A stretch of 64,000 bases of DNA. Source: Nipponacmea schrenckii. Its lineage: Eukaryota; Mollusca; Gastropoda; Lottiidae. This document shows, one piece after another, positions 46,801-57,600 of this stretch (position 1 is its first letter; each line of letters begins with the position of its first letter). The notes under the pieces were generated by a model that was not told the DNA's origin, did no database searches, and saw nothing but the letters and a program-made list of their open reading frames with translations. The stretch is taken from assembly GCA_030562195.1 (NCBI GenBank), contig CM060200.1:28869023-28933022 (forward strand). Direction: 5' to 3'. The position numbers and the translations under genes were made by a program.

Positions 46801-47671
46801 CACGACTTGTAGTAGATGATGGATTATGATCAATGTTGTCAAGGTTCCCGGTAGTGAACAAATTGTCTCTGAGTGTACCAGGACAGACAGTGCCTTCTTT
46901 GTCATACACATCAATCACTTTGTTTGCTTCATCTGTGGACAGTTGCAGTACTCGATCATATAAACATACAGGCCTTTCTCGAAGAGAATGTCAATGAGAT
47001 CGCGATTTCCTGTCTTGTTGTGGATGAGTAGTCCTAGGTACACTGGAGGAACAGTCTCACGTTCAGAGTTGTGTCGTATTGCAACTTATTCCTTCCTACC
47101 ACGTTTAACAGCATTAAACACTAACAACTGAGTTATGGACGAGGCAGCTGTGCTAATTCCATTATCATCAATACGTTGTCCTGCATTTGGCCCTCCTAGA
47201 ATCAGCTCTACCAAAACAGAAAGAGACGTTGAGAGATCGTTATATTGTTCATCACATAAGGAACCGCTAAATCGGTACTTTTTTGAAGAACCTCTCTGCG
47301 AACAAGCTTTGCTACTCTCATCAGCATGACAGCTTCATCATCTGGATCAGGATGGCAGGCATCAATCAAGGCATCACCAATATCATCTTTGAATGACAAT
47401 ACTGTTCCAAAGTTGTTGTTGTGGGCTTCAAGATCTGGGATATTGTTTGCTCCATGCCATCACCATCATCTAGCCGTGATACGTTTATGTACAAAGGAAC
47501 TTTGTTCAGTTCATGAAAGGCAGACAAATTATTGGCCAGAGACGAGTAACCAGTTGCTGATGGATTAATAGGTGTTCCACCATGTTCTTGACACAGAGCA
47601 CAAACATCCAAATTAGTCAGTTGAACATCTATAGCACGTGCCCAAGGAGCGAGTTTAAGTCTTTTAGACAT
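43850..47671 (-). pseudogene. transposon gene with FEN/XPG-like nuclease and CXC tail, frameshifted
   Basis: Transcribed leftward, the gene reads through pieces in different frames: 47366-47671 (N-terminus with CALCQEHGGTP), 47208-47399 and on to 46919, 46523-46918 (GTLRDNLFTTGNLDNIDHNP), 44869-46533 (554 codons with ALDHFHYSRW and FSALAHDQVHEQLNAMVKGD), 44398-44802 and 43850-44464. Nuclease-like motifs in order are IVDGAAL, a WDVY segment at the 44869 frame break, THEEADTR, ATDTDVVVLA, and TGCDTVSAFFGIGKKTAW, which resembles the helix-hairpin-helix of FEN/XPG nucleases. The C-terminus is a cysteine cluster, CGCKKECNKRCKCVKANLPC, of CXC (tesmin/TSO1-like) type. I recognise the family as a repeated, usually unnamed one in cnidarians, molluscs and fish. 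At least five frame breaks make this copy dead. Confidence 0.78.
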
Positions 47672-47810
47672 GATAGGCGATTGAGTTGATGATCTTTAAA
47701 CCATTTCAGAAAATAAGGATGATACTGATACATTAAAATTGTAATTCCAGAACATATTTAGGATAGTGTCCACTCTACAGAAGTTTCATTGGAATGAGGA
47801 ACCTAGAATT

Positions 47811-48148
47811 GTAACATGACATCACATCACATATTTCCATGACAACCAGCTTTACATCATGTGACATCATTGTTTGTGACATCATAGGCTATGCCTTGTG
47901 ACATTGAAAGCATTGGTTTACATCAAAATCACAGAATTTGGGGCATTTGGAAAAATTTTCTAGGACCAAAACGTGTTTAACGGCGGCCATTTTGAATTTC
48001 TCAATTTTTGGCGGGAACGGATGGAATGACGTCATGGTTCCTGCGATTTTTGAAATCAGCATACTCAAAAACCCCCATAGCCAAATTTTTATGCTTCTTT
48101 CTGAAAGTGCACGATTCGGGCAATAAATGTTACATATCCGCCCCACTA
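47811..48148 (-). repeat. right terminal inverted repeat
   Basis: Inverted partner of 42850-43186. It carries TTTGGCGGGAA (48007-48017) and TGACGTCA (48027-48034). It lies upstream of the gene's N-terminus (47671) and so would serve as its promoter region. Confidence 0.85.
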
Positions 48149-48269
48149 TTAAGGAGAGTTATCTGCCCTGAGGAGGACATGCTTATGTTTAAATGTAATC
48201 TGTATATCTGAATCTGGATAGTGTCTTATCCAGTCTATAACCAGAGGAGTTTTTCACAAGAAATTCAAG

Positions 48270-49735
48270 GATAATCTGATTCACCTTTCTGAAACTGCAA
48301 ACAAACCCAGTTCAACACGAATTTATGGAAATCATTAGCCTAGGCTCACAGATAGACTCATTGATAGAAGGATTTCTGTCTTATGAGAAACTGCCAGGAT
48401 CTTTAATGACCCACAGTAAAAACCCTGCTCTAACTTGGTCCAAGTAGAAACGGAATTTTGAAATATTTCTGCAAGCTGCAAGAGCTTTAAACAAATCGGA
48501 CACTGTGAAAATTGGCTTGCTGTTGAATCATATTGGTGAGGCTGTTTTAGATATCTTCTCTAATTTTATCTATTTACCTCAGAGTTCTGACCCAGATCGA
48601 CAAGGTAGGGATCTTCCAGCAGAAGATAAAACTAAACTGGTGGTTATCTTGTCTCTTGTAAGGGAGATCCACAATTGATGTTGAGAGTGGTCTTTTGGCT
48701 ACATTTAAAGCGTGAACCAGATCAAAACATGGAAGCATGGATCAACACTGTCCAAGAGCATGCAAAGGAGTGTAAATTTCCAGTTGAATTCTATGAATAA
48801 TCTGTTCGAGACAAATTGGTATTTACATGCAAGGATAATTCAAATAAATTAAAACTTTATAATGAAGGTAGATCCATCTTTTTACAAATAAGGGAAGCTA
48901 CGCATCGCGACCTCAAAGAATCTAAAATATCCACAATTGAAACCGCAAGGATAATTCAAATAAATTAAAACTTTATGATAAAGGTGGATCAATCTTTTTA
49001 CAAATAAGGGAAGCTTCGCATCGTGACCTCAAAGAATCCTAAACATCCACAATTGAAACCGTCAGCTACAATCCCTCAGGCAGAAATTTCAATAAAAAAT
49101 TTCATCGCGGTTTAAAGTCTAAGATGCCACAAACAAGATCAAAATCTACACAGCCAACAACAAAAGCTACACACTCCTGACTCCATCCCATAAACCACAC
49201 CAAAAGGCAGTTGCTCATATTGCGACACCTTTCATGCTGTTGGTAAGCGTAATTTTTCCAGCCGCACGACACAGATGTGAAAAAAATGTCACAAATATGG
49301 ACATTTTGCTGTAATTTGCGACAGCTCTTTAAATCCTCCATAAATGTCATAACTGATGGTCATCCACAGGAGAGCACTGTTTTTGTTGGAGCCGTTGAAA
49401 ATCTTTCTACATCTGACAGAGGATTTCACATTCAACTCACAATCAATCAAGATGAACATGAATGGTGTATTGACACTGCTACTCAAGTGACCTGTATGCC
49501 CGATATGGAATCTTACAACCTCCAGATCGTACCTTGATAGGAGCTGATGTAACACCATTAGAAGTACATGGGTTTGCATCGATGACTTGTTTAACTTATG
49601 ACTGAACAGTTGGCCTTAAATTTACTCAACAACAGAAGAACTGTTTACACCATGCCGGTATAAACCAGACACCTCACAAAGCACCTTTTCGCGTAAATCC
49701 AATAGTGGGTCTAACGTCCAACTGAAATTCTCCCA
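48270..49735 (+). pseudogene. retrotransposon gag and protease remnant
   Basis: Joined frames give a capsid-like stretch (RNFEIFLQAARALNKSD, then GLLLNHIGEAVLDIF at about 48515), a nucleocapsid-like zinc-knuckle remnant (CSYCDTFHAVGKRNF..., KKCHKYGHFAVIC at about 49285), and an aspartic-protease start (EWCIDTATQVTCMP at about 49470). The usual DTG active-site triplet reads DTA here, which would inactivate it. A tandem duplication of 116 bp (48829-48944 / 48945-49060) sits between gag and the knuckle. Frames shift and stop repeatedly. The order gag-NC-PR fits a Ty3/gypsy-type element, possibly related to the pol pieces at 1-1985. Confidence 0.7.
48829..49060 (+). repeat. 2 x 116-bp tandem duplication in gag
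   Basis: gcaaggataattcaaataaa starts both at 48829 and at 48945, and the copies run parallel to ccacaattgaaacc with about 8% differences. Confidence 0.88.
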
Positions 49736-49789
49736 AGACTGCAGTCTGAAAATGATTTACTAGCTATTTGCGACCAACAATCCCAGAGC

Positions 49790-50480
49790 GCTAGGGACGA
49801 ACCACTACAAACCACACATAATCACTATGGACAAACCACTATCAACCATGCTTATCACTATGGTCTAACCACGATCAACCTGACTTATCACTATTGACCA
49901 ACTACTACCAACCACACCTAGTACTGTAAAGGTGCTGGTTGCTGGGGCTCTGGATATACTGGAACTTTTCCGATTCACAATACACCAACATTAGTTACAA
50001 CTATTTTATTTACAACTATTGTACTTGCATTCAACTAACTTCAACTAGCCTAGATAAGATCAACAGGTACCCAACTCTATTCATCAAAGATCCTTCCTCT
50101 AGCATCCCCAATCAGTGAATGATCAACCCCCTTTTCTAGATCTCCCTCCAATATTATGCAACAAAGAAACACCTAAACAAAGAAAGAGCCTACCATTGGC
50201 TAATTCAAATTCCACCCAAACAAAGACACCCTTTGATTGGTCCATGTGGATTTATAGGTAATTAAGATAAACTCTGATTGGATCATTTTGAATTTGACCT
50301 AACGCCATAAGTTTGAATTTCAACTGTCTAAACAAAGAGACACACTCTTGTTTCAATTAGACACACCTGTAATATGTTTAATCTAATCTAGGCTCTGCTA
50401 CAGCACTATGGAGCGACCGCTACCTACCATGCCCACCAATATGGACAAACCTCTACCAACCACGGCTATCCCTATCCCTA
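49790..50480 (+). repeat. Tyr/His-type degenerate repeat interrupted by an insertion
   Basis: Units like caccatggacaaaccacta / atcactatggacaaaccact recur from 49795 to 49924 and resume at 50403-50480. They read as HYGQTTINHAYHYG-like peptides, so they probably were coding in a mobile element. The block between, 49925-50402, looks like an inserted solo LTR. Confidence 0.5.
49925..50402 (+). mobile_element. possible solo LTR, 478 bp
   Basis: It starts TGTAAAGGTGCTGG and ends GGCTCTGCTACA, giving TG...CA ends, and splits an otherwise continuous repeat block. Flanking pentamers (agtac / gcact) are not identical, so the target duplication is weak. No coding frame. Confidence 0.4.
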
Positions 50481-50519
50481 CATCTACTTCCGATCCGGAA
50501 CAACGGCAACAAACAATCC

Positions 50520-50935
50520 TGAAGCAGGGAAAAGGGCTTGTGATTCTCAGTTGTCTCAAGCGCAGAGAATGGTAAAAAGATCACGAGTACTACTGACCGA
50601 TGAAGTAGGAGACAATGTTGCTATTCCTATAGGTGACCCTAGATATATCCTTGGTGTGGTCATTGATCGTGATGTACAAAACATGTACATCATTTCCGTT
50701 AAGTCTGGATTAAGTTCCAAATATTCAAGAAATTAGTTTGATTTATGTACAGAAAAGCTCCTAAGTAATTGTGATGTGAACACAGAATGTAAGGTGGCCC
50801 TTAGCCAACCTGTGAAAGCACCCATGTCGGCAAATGCGGAAATGAAAAAAACCAATGTCAAACCAACAGATGCAAGTGTTTTAAGGCTGAAAAATTGTAC
50901 AATAGTAGATGCCACAGCAGTCTGATTCTCATGCC
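50520..50935 (+). pseudogene. C-terminal fragment of a transposon protein with CXC tail
   Basis: The 61-codon frame from 50551 contains AQRMVKRSRVLLTDEVGDNV and GDPRYILGVVIDRD, then ISVKSGLSSKYSRN followed by a stop. Continuing across frames it reads a cysteine tail (KCGNEKNQCQTNRCKCFKAE, about 50827-50890). A domain of this kind followed by a CXC tail closes integrase-bearing transposon proteins often annotated SCAN/KRAB-like in invertebrates. The integrase part is absent here. Confidence 0.5.
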
Positions 50936-53900
50936 CTTCCCTAAGAATTTTGATTTTAGCCATTCATTTAATGGCTTAGCCATTTCCCGAAAAGTCTGAA
51001 ATAATTAGCCATTTCATGAAATGGCTGATTTCACAGATTGACTGTAAAATATAAATCTTCGAGCTCCAGACCGCTTTATTTAGAAACAGCACCGGATACT
51101 TGCTCTGCGACATGTGTTAGATCCTTTAAAAAACTTTGTTGGTCGCAGAGGTGTACTTCTTTTGATATTTTGTGAGTAAACCGGAATGGTTGAGTCAGAA
51201 ATTATGTTTCCGAACTGAACCCGAAATGGCAACAAATATTTCGAAATTCCTACTACATGCGGCCAGTAGTTGCTAACAGATAATCAACAACAAAAAATAG
51301 GTGCTTTCAGAATTTGTTGGTTGAAAGGTCGACCTGAACCCACCTTGAAAATAGCTAAGTAGAATCTCCTATTAAACTTTAGCCAAAGGTCAATGAAATA
51401 GTCTTATTTACCGTTATGATTTATTGATGTTTTCAGTTTTCCAACAGTGTAATGAAATTTTTTAATTTGCGTTATAACTATCATAAACGGTTATATGAGC
51501 GTACTAGTGTCAGACATACGCGTGGTTCATATTATCAAAATAGTGATACATCAGTTAATATGAAACTTGGGGGCATAAACCCGACGATTTTCTTCAAAAT
51601 TAATTGACACCTATCCATCATTGATAAACTCTTCCGTGCATGATTGACCAATACAAATTTCAATAGACTCGATTATACCTAGTTATATTTTAGAAATCGA
51701 ATTAAGTCAAATATTGAACTCTGGTGTAATCGAGTCTATTATTTATATTAAAGTAGGATATAGATATGTTTAATTATGTTTTATAATAATATGAACCACA
51801 TGATACTTAGCATGGGATTATGAAACCTTAGATTGGATTTAATCTTTTGAATCAGTTGGTAATGATAATAGTAATGCACATTGTTACCATCACCTATATT
51901 TTATTGGAGCTCATCCTACAGGTAACTCATTTACTTATTTACTGAACAGCTTAAAACAGTCGTTTTATTATTAATATTATTATTTCTATCCGATTTGCAA
52001 ACGGCCAATATCATGTCAGTGACTCTTATTGATATTTTAAAATGCAAGTTTTATGTAAATACGAATGAAAATAAAGAAAACTGTGAAAGAATTGACTACC
52101 TAGTCTATCAGTTCAACATTCCATCCACAGAAAATACAGTTCATGTTATGTTAGTGGAAATGGACGTGAAAGACACTCCCATAAAGAAAGTTCTACTCTA
52201 ATTGCGACTGTTTTTTTTTATCAATTGGGTAATCCTCGGCAAAAAATTATACCGCAGAGAGCTAGCGGAATTTTCTCGGAAGGCCGTTTGTTTCTTATCC
52301 CTTCTATATCATTCATCAATATTTATAATGAGAAAAGTAATCTATCTCACTTTATGTGCCGTCCATCCCTTTAGCTTGAATGAAGTTAAAATATTGTAAA
52401 AACAAAACAATAAAGTTTTCATTTCGCGATTGTTTTACCATACATTCACTTTTGTAACACAAACATGAATTGAATTAAATATCTCATCAAGGAAAATTGT
52501 AACCTTTCAACTCACTTTATAACTTCTGAATATACAAACCAATATATTCAATGATCGTTCACGTTGATATACAATCACTCTATGCATTTCGTTGCACATT
52601 AAACTCGTTGAAAAAGTTTTATGCTTGATCTAATTGAGATTTCTTGAGACGTATACATTTATTTAGAAGAATTGTGTCTCTCCAATCATGATCGTACGAC
52701 ATGCACGATCAAAAAAAAGGCTACTATGCTTCTTACAATTTTCTATGGTTCTATAAGCTTTGACACACAAAGTACAGACACGATAGGAAAAACCTTTCTT
52801 ATTTTCTATAGCATAAGCTGAACTGATCTTCATAATACATTCTTGGAAATAATTTTTCAAAAACTGAAAGGTTGGTGTTTCATAGGTCTGTCTGAAAGTT
52901 CATCGAGTACACTTTCAAACATTGTCGATACAAACATACCATGGGTGAACCAAGTAATAAAATGGAGGATTCGCACTATGTGCTAGCCATTTGGACAAGT
53001 TATTTAGCATTACTCAATCGAATAAAGTTTTCCTGAATTCGTCCAGCAGTTAGTTGAAAGAACTAATGATACGAAAAGGAAATAAGGACGACAAGCTAGT
53101 TTAGTAATTGTCAAATGCTTAGAATCTAATAGCAGTATTTTCAAATATTGATTATCTCTAGTCATATCTTTAGTCCTTAATTAAATTTTAATTGGTATTT
53201 TCGAACTGTTATAAGTGGTTGATCTTTGACTATTTGATGGATTATCTTGAGAATAAGCTAAACGTAGTTAAAGGTTACGGCTATTTTTATGTACACAAGC
53301 ATATTAGATACTTTCTGTTATGTGATTTTCTAAATTTGTAGATGTACCTGATAATATCTTGAATATCTCACAGCTGAACATATCCCATACCTGTTCCAAT
53401 TACTTACTTATTAAATACTGATGAAGTTACGAGGTTTCGAAAGTTGTTGTAACCTTTTAAATACTTTTCTTTGACTTACTTTATCGCAAACATATATTTA
53501 ATCGTTGTTCAATTAATAAATGTAGTAGAAAAGTGATTGATGAGAAATAAAAATATCTTACAAGTCATTTACTTCTAAATAAAACAATGTGATTTATATG
53601 TGTTATGTGATATCTAGGTGGTTAGACGAAGTATTCTGGGACAATGAATGATAGTGAACTTCATTTTATTTTGCCATGACATAGTTGTTTTTATATAACA
53701 ATTCACTTTCTATTTTGATCCATATAGTATAACATATTGAATAAGATGTTTTTTTTTGCACCTTTATAATCGCTTCTTTGTTACAAGAGTAAACGTGGCT
53801 TTGTGAATAAACATAAATTTTCATTCAATTAGCAAAAAATTGACAACAGTGCAGATTGTACAGAGGTCAAATAGATACCACCTGTACATTTTCAGTTTGC

Positions 53901-54582
53901 ATATAGCCCGGCCGAAATGGTCAGACACAATTTCTTTCCATATCGCTTTCCATGTGGTGTCTATCTTTTTGTATTGATTCTATAGAACATAAGACTGTAA
54001 AATGTACGAACAAGATGGGTTGCCTCATTAATTAGAGCCAAATTAAGCTTACTAATTGATTAATTAGGGTATCAAAATTTAATTTAAAGAATAATCCATG
54101 TATTCTCAAGTTCAAAAGACCTATATATGTGGACGTTGAAATGCTTGTGGAATCCATTTGACTCTGATCTGTTCTCTGGTGTTCATCTTGGTGTAAGAAA
54201 TCCTTGTCAATCTCATTGCTCAATAGGACGGTTTGGATCGACCGAACTTGGCATTAAGTGATGGAGAGCATATAAATGTATTCTCAAAATATATGCTTAG
54301 AAAGGTTAAATGTAGTTTAGTTTACTTTCTTTCTGCAATTATAAAGAAACGATTCGTTTTAAAGGCCATGCTTTGTGTTTTTTCGGGTTTTGGATTTATC
54401 ATTATGTTGCGGAATATCACGAGTCAAACGTATGGAATTGAAGACCAAACTTTCGACGGTGAACATTAGAACTAATTGGCTGTGTTGAAAAAAAATCCTA
54501 TCTGGTACGATACAATAGGAAATGAGAGTGTTCCTTTAAGTTTTGATAAATATAATGCGTGTGTTTTATTTTTATTTTACAG
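50936..54582. other. intergenic, no confident gene
   Basis: Contains a 20-bp perfect palindrome (agccatttcatgaaatggct, 51003-51022) beside related atggct motifs, and AT-rich DNA. Small frames at 51995-52201, 52202-52399, 54032-54223 and 54233-54469 are unassigned. One of them might hide the signal-peptide exon of the metalloprotease, but no splice junction settles it. Confidence 0.45.
52663..52860 (-). CDS. possible cysteine-containing terminal exon, unknown
   Basis: On the minus strand a 65-codon frame includes GFSYRVCTLCVKAYRTIENC. It ends in a TAA that overlaps an AATAAA, as a short-UTR terminal exon might. No family is recognised and no upstream exon was found. Confidence 0.2.
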   Translation of the reverse strand: MKNYFQECIMKISSAYAIENKKGFSYRVCTLCVKAYRTIENCKKHSSLFFDRACRTIMIGETQFF

Positions 54583-54625
54583 TCTACTGTGTCTTGTGGT
54601 GTCATTGACAGAAATGACGAATTAG
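54583..54625 (+). CDS. metalloprotease exon 1 as seen (prodomain)
   Basis: Acceptor tttattttacag precedes and gtaaat follows. It reads STVSCGVIDRNDEL and leaves one base, G, that completes an aspartate with the next exon. Phase agreement is the main support. Confidence 0.6.
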
Positions 54626-57600
54626 GTAAATAGAATACTTACTATATCTTCTTATGATAATTCGTAACTTAACTTTTAAAATATATTTCTTTTGCTGAAG
54701 GCTTAGGGAGAACGGGTGTTTTCCAAAATCGCCCCTTCCATTTCGCTTTTTCTCCATTTCGACCCTTTCGTATATCGCCCCAAACTATTTCCATTTTGCA
54801 CCTACCTGTTTTGTACCTTCCCATTTCACCCTCCCTCAGTTCGCCCCTTATCCACATCCTCCCACCCCCACCCCATCGTTCTTCGTTTAAAAATATGTAT
54901 ACTACTGAAGAATGACTCTTGTGCCCGGTTCGGATTATGACCAAGGTTATTTTCATTATTCGTTTTCTGTGGTCTGTGAAACTGGCAATGTAAAAGTGAA
55001 CATTTTTGCGCATGCGACGATCAATCAATGTCAAGTGTGCATTTGATAGCGCTCATTAAAAGATGCAGTTTGAAATTCGATGAAAGTAAATTGGATTCTC
55101 TATTCCTTGGCAAAATTCCCACATAGCTTTTCTTACCAAAACAAAAAAAAAATTCATATATTTTATATCATTATACAAAGTAAATCTAGATATTGGCCTG
55201 TATGCACCAATAAAGATCAAAGTGAATTTGTTCAAAAAATTCGAGCAAATTCGATATAAAGGGGCGAATTGTAAAGGGCTGAAAAGGGGAAAAAACCGAG
55301 AAATGGGAAGTGCAAAATGGGAATAGATTGCGGATAAAGCAGGAAGGGGTGATGTGGTAAAAACCGCAGACCTCCTTGCACTTATTGACATTGATTTTAT
55401 CTTCAAAATTACAAAACAAAATCTGTGTCATGATAAATTGACTTTATCTTATTCTGTTCATCTTATATTTAATACAAATGTCTTCTCCTTGAGAATTTTA
55501 ATATAATAAGAGTTCTATTTTCATGATTTCATGAAATGGTTTTAAGTAATTGGTTTTAAATACCTATAAATTTCACTGTGAATCAGATTGATACTATTCG
55601 TTTTGTTTTGATTTAAATATATTTACCATTTACATGATCTGGACACAATTTAGTAATTTGCTTTACCTAACCTCATATTGATTATATAAATCTTTGGAGT
55701 TTGGATTGGATCAATTAAAAGTATAAAATGACTAATTGTATCAGCAATCAGTGAATTTTGTGGGTTTTTTTTTTACCAAGTTGCAAATATATGTATATAT
55801 ATTTTTTTGTTTTTTGAAATTATAAAACTGTCATGAAATAAACCTTTTGGAATACAGCTCATTCTATCTATAACTTTGCGTTCAGGTACTTGATTATTAA
55901 TTTTCAAATTTCAGATACTCAGTTGGCTATTGTCGAAGTGCGAGGAAACCTTCTTCACCATGACCAACTGCATCTCTTCGTTAATACACCATCTTCCAAA
56001 CACAATATATCATTAACCCGAGTACAAGATGAAGTTATGCCAGATAATGTCCAAAGTTTTCTAGTGTATGATAACAGAAAGGGTAAAACAGAAATCCATT
56101 CAGATAGCCTGACGGTAATAATTTTTCTACGTTTTGTTTATAAATAGAAGGAACTATTACTGTTTTAGGTATGCTTTGCTTTGTTTTATTGGTGAAACTG
56201 TAAAACTGTTATTACTATACGGTGAGTACAACAGAGCTTTACGGTGCTTGGTAGAAAAGTCTTTATTTACATGTTATCACAGTGCTATATTTTTATCACT
56301 ATGAAAAGGTAATTCTTCAAATGATACTGATATTCTACGAATGATACTGATAACTTGTGATAAATACTTTTCTCACTTATCTCGCCCATTTCCGGTATGG
56401 GTCATGTTATAAAGTTGATAAATCACTTGCCACACAAATCCAAGCTGTAGCGGCCTGCTTAAGTGCTAAAATCTAATTTAGGTGTGCAGGAATCTACTGG
56501 TTACGAAGTAATATGTTTTACTTTTGAGCAACCCACTCACGCCCAACCTCGGCGCAGTTTCTTCCCTTTTCCTTTCCACCCTTACTTCCCAGACCTTACA
56601 TATGGAAAAAAAGAAAGGTAACTGAGACCAGAATACTGATAATCTGTAAATGATACCGAAAAGTTGTGAATGATACTGCTAAGCTGTGAATGATACTGAT
56701 ATTCTATGAATGATACTGATATTTTGTGAACATTACTGATATTCCGTAAATTATACTAATATTCTTTTAATGATGCTGATATTATGTGAATGTTAATGAT
56801 ACTGATATTCTGTGAATGTTAATAATACTCTCACTGTGAATGATACATATATTCTGTGAATGATACTGATATTCTGTTAATGATACTGATGTACTGTCTG
56901 TCAGTGATACTGATACTCTGTGAATGATCAAGATACTATGTGAATGATAGTGTAATTCTGTGAATATTAGTGATTAGGTATTGGAAGATAATTTAATTAT
57001 TTGACATGCTTTACATGTTATGATACAAATTATATTTTGTACACGATTACTTGTTATTTTTTTTTTTGTATTTAACATTTTTTTCACCGACCCCTGTTAC
57101 AAATTGCCAGCAGACTCCCAGGGTAAGAGACATGATAGAATATAGTACATTGTTGAGAGACAAAAGGGTTGGGTTTAAGTATTTTATCATACACACGCAT
57201 TCGCTCACACATGCTTCCTATAATACAAATAACAGAGATCCATTATTAAAGAAATAAGGATAGTAAAATAAAGTAACATTATACATCCACATTTTGCTGC
57301 TCTGTTTCAAATTCCTTAAATAGTACATGATACATCATCCAGTTATTATAGAACTTGACATTATTTTTCTGTTCCATGCAATATGTATTATAAGCTTCAC
57401 TTTTGAATCTTGTGATATCAACATTGAGTTGTGCAGTTTGGTCTTAAATATAAAGAATTTAGCAAGCAACAACAGGTCAAAAACTTTGTCAGTTATGACA
57501 TTTTCTTTAACACCAAACAAAACCAACTCTGGGCTTAGTGAGAGGTTATAAACATGATCACATGCACTGATCCACACCATAAATTTCATCCAAAAACATT

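Larger units (their letters stand above)
42850..48148 (-). mobile_element. 5.3-kb DNA transposon with long terminal inverted repeats
   Basis: Termini start TAGTGGGGCGGAT on the left (42850) and end with its complement on the right (48148). They extend inward as inverted repeats of about 337 bp (42850-43186 and 47811-48148) with many substitutions and small indels. TTA flanks both ends (42847-42849 and 48149-48151), consistent with a 3-bp target duplication. The interior carries one broken minus-strand gene with nuclease-like motifs. Long TIRs, a 3-bp duplication and an XPG/FEN-like domain together recall the published description of Academ elements. That placement is from memory and needs a search. 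Confidence 0.82.

Noticed and set aside
45135..47568. Several extra frames on both strands in the 5.3-kb transposon
   Set aside because: They overlap the main broken gene in other frames; only the pieces with family motifs were kept.
54233..54469. Signal-peptide exon for the metalloprotease (MLCVFSGFGFIIML)
   Set aside because: A hydrophobic start is present, but the only nearby donor (gtgaac) gives a phase that does not join to the 54583 exon.
54669..55406. Frames of 74-121 codons on both strands
   Set aside because: Low-complexity purine- or pyrimidine-rich repeats inside an intron; no real protein features.
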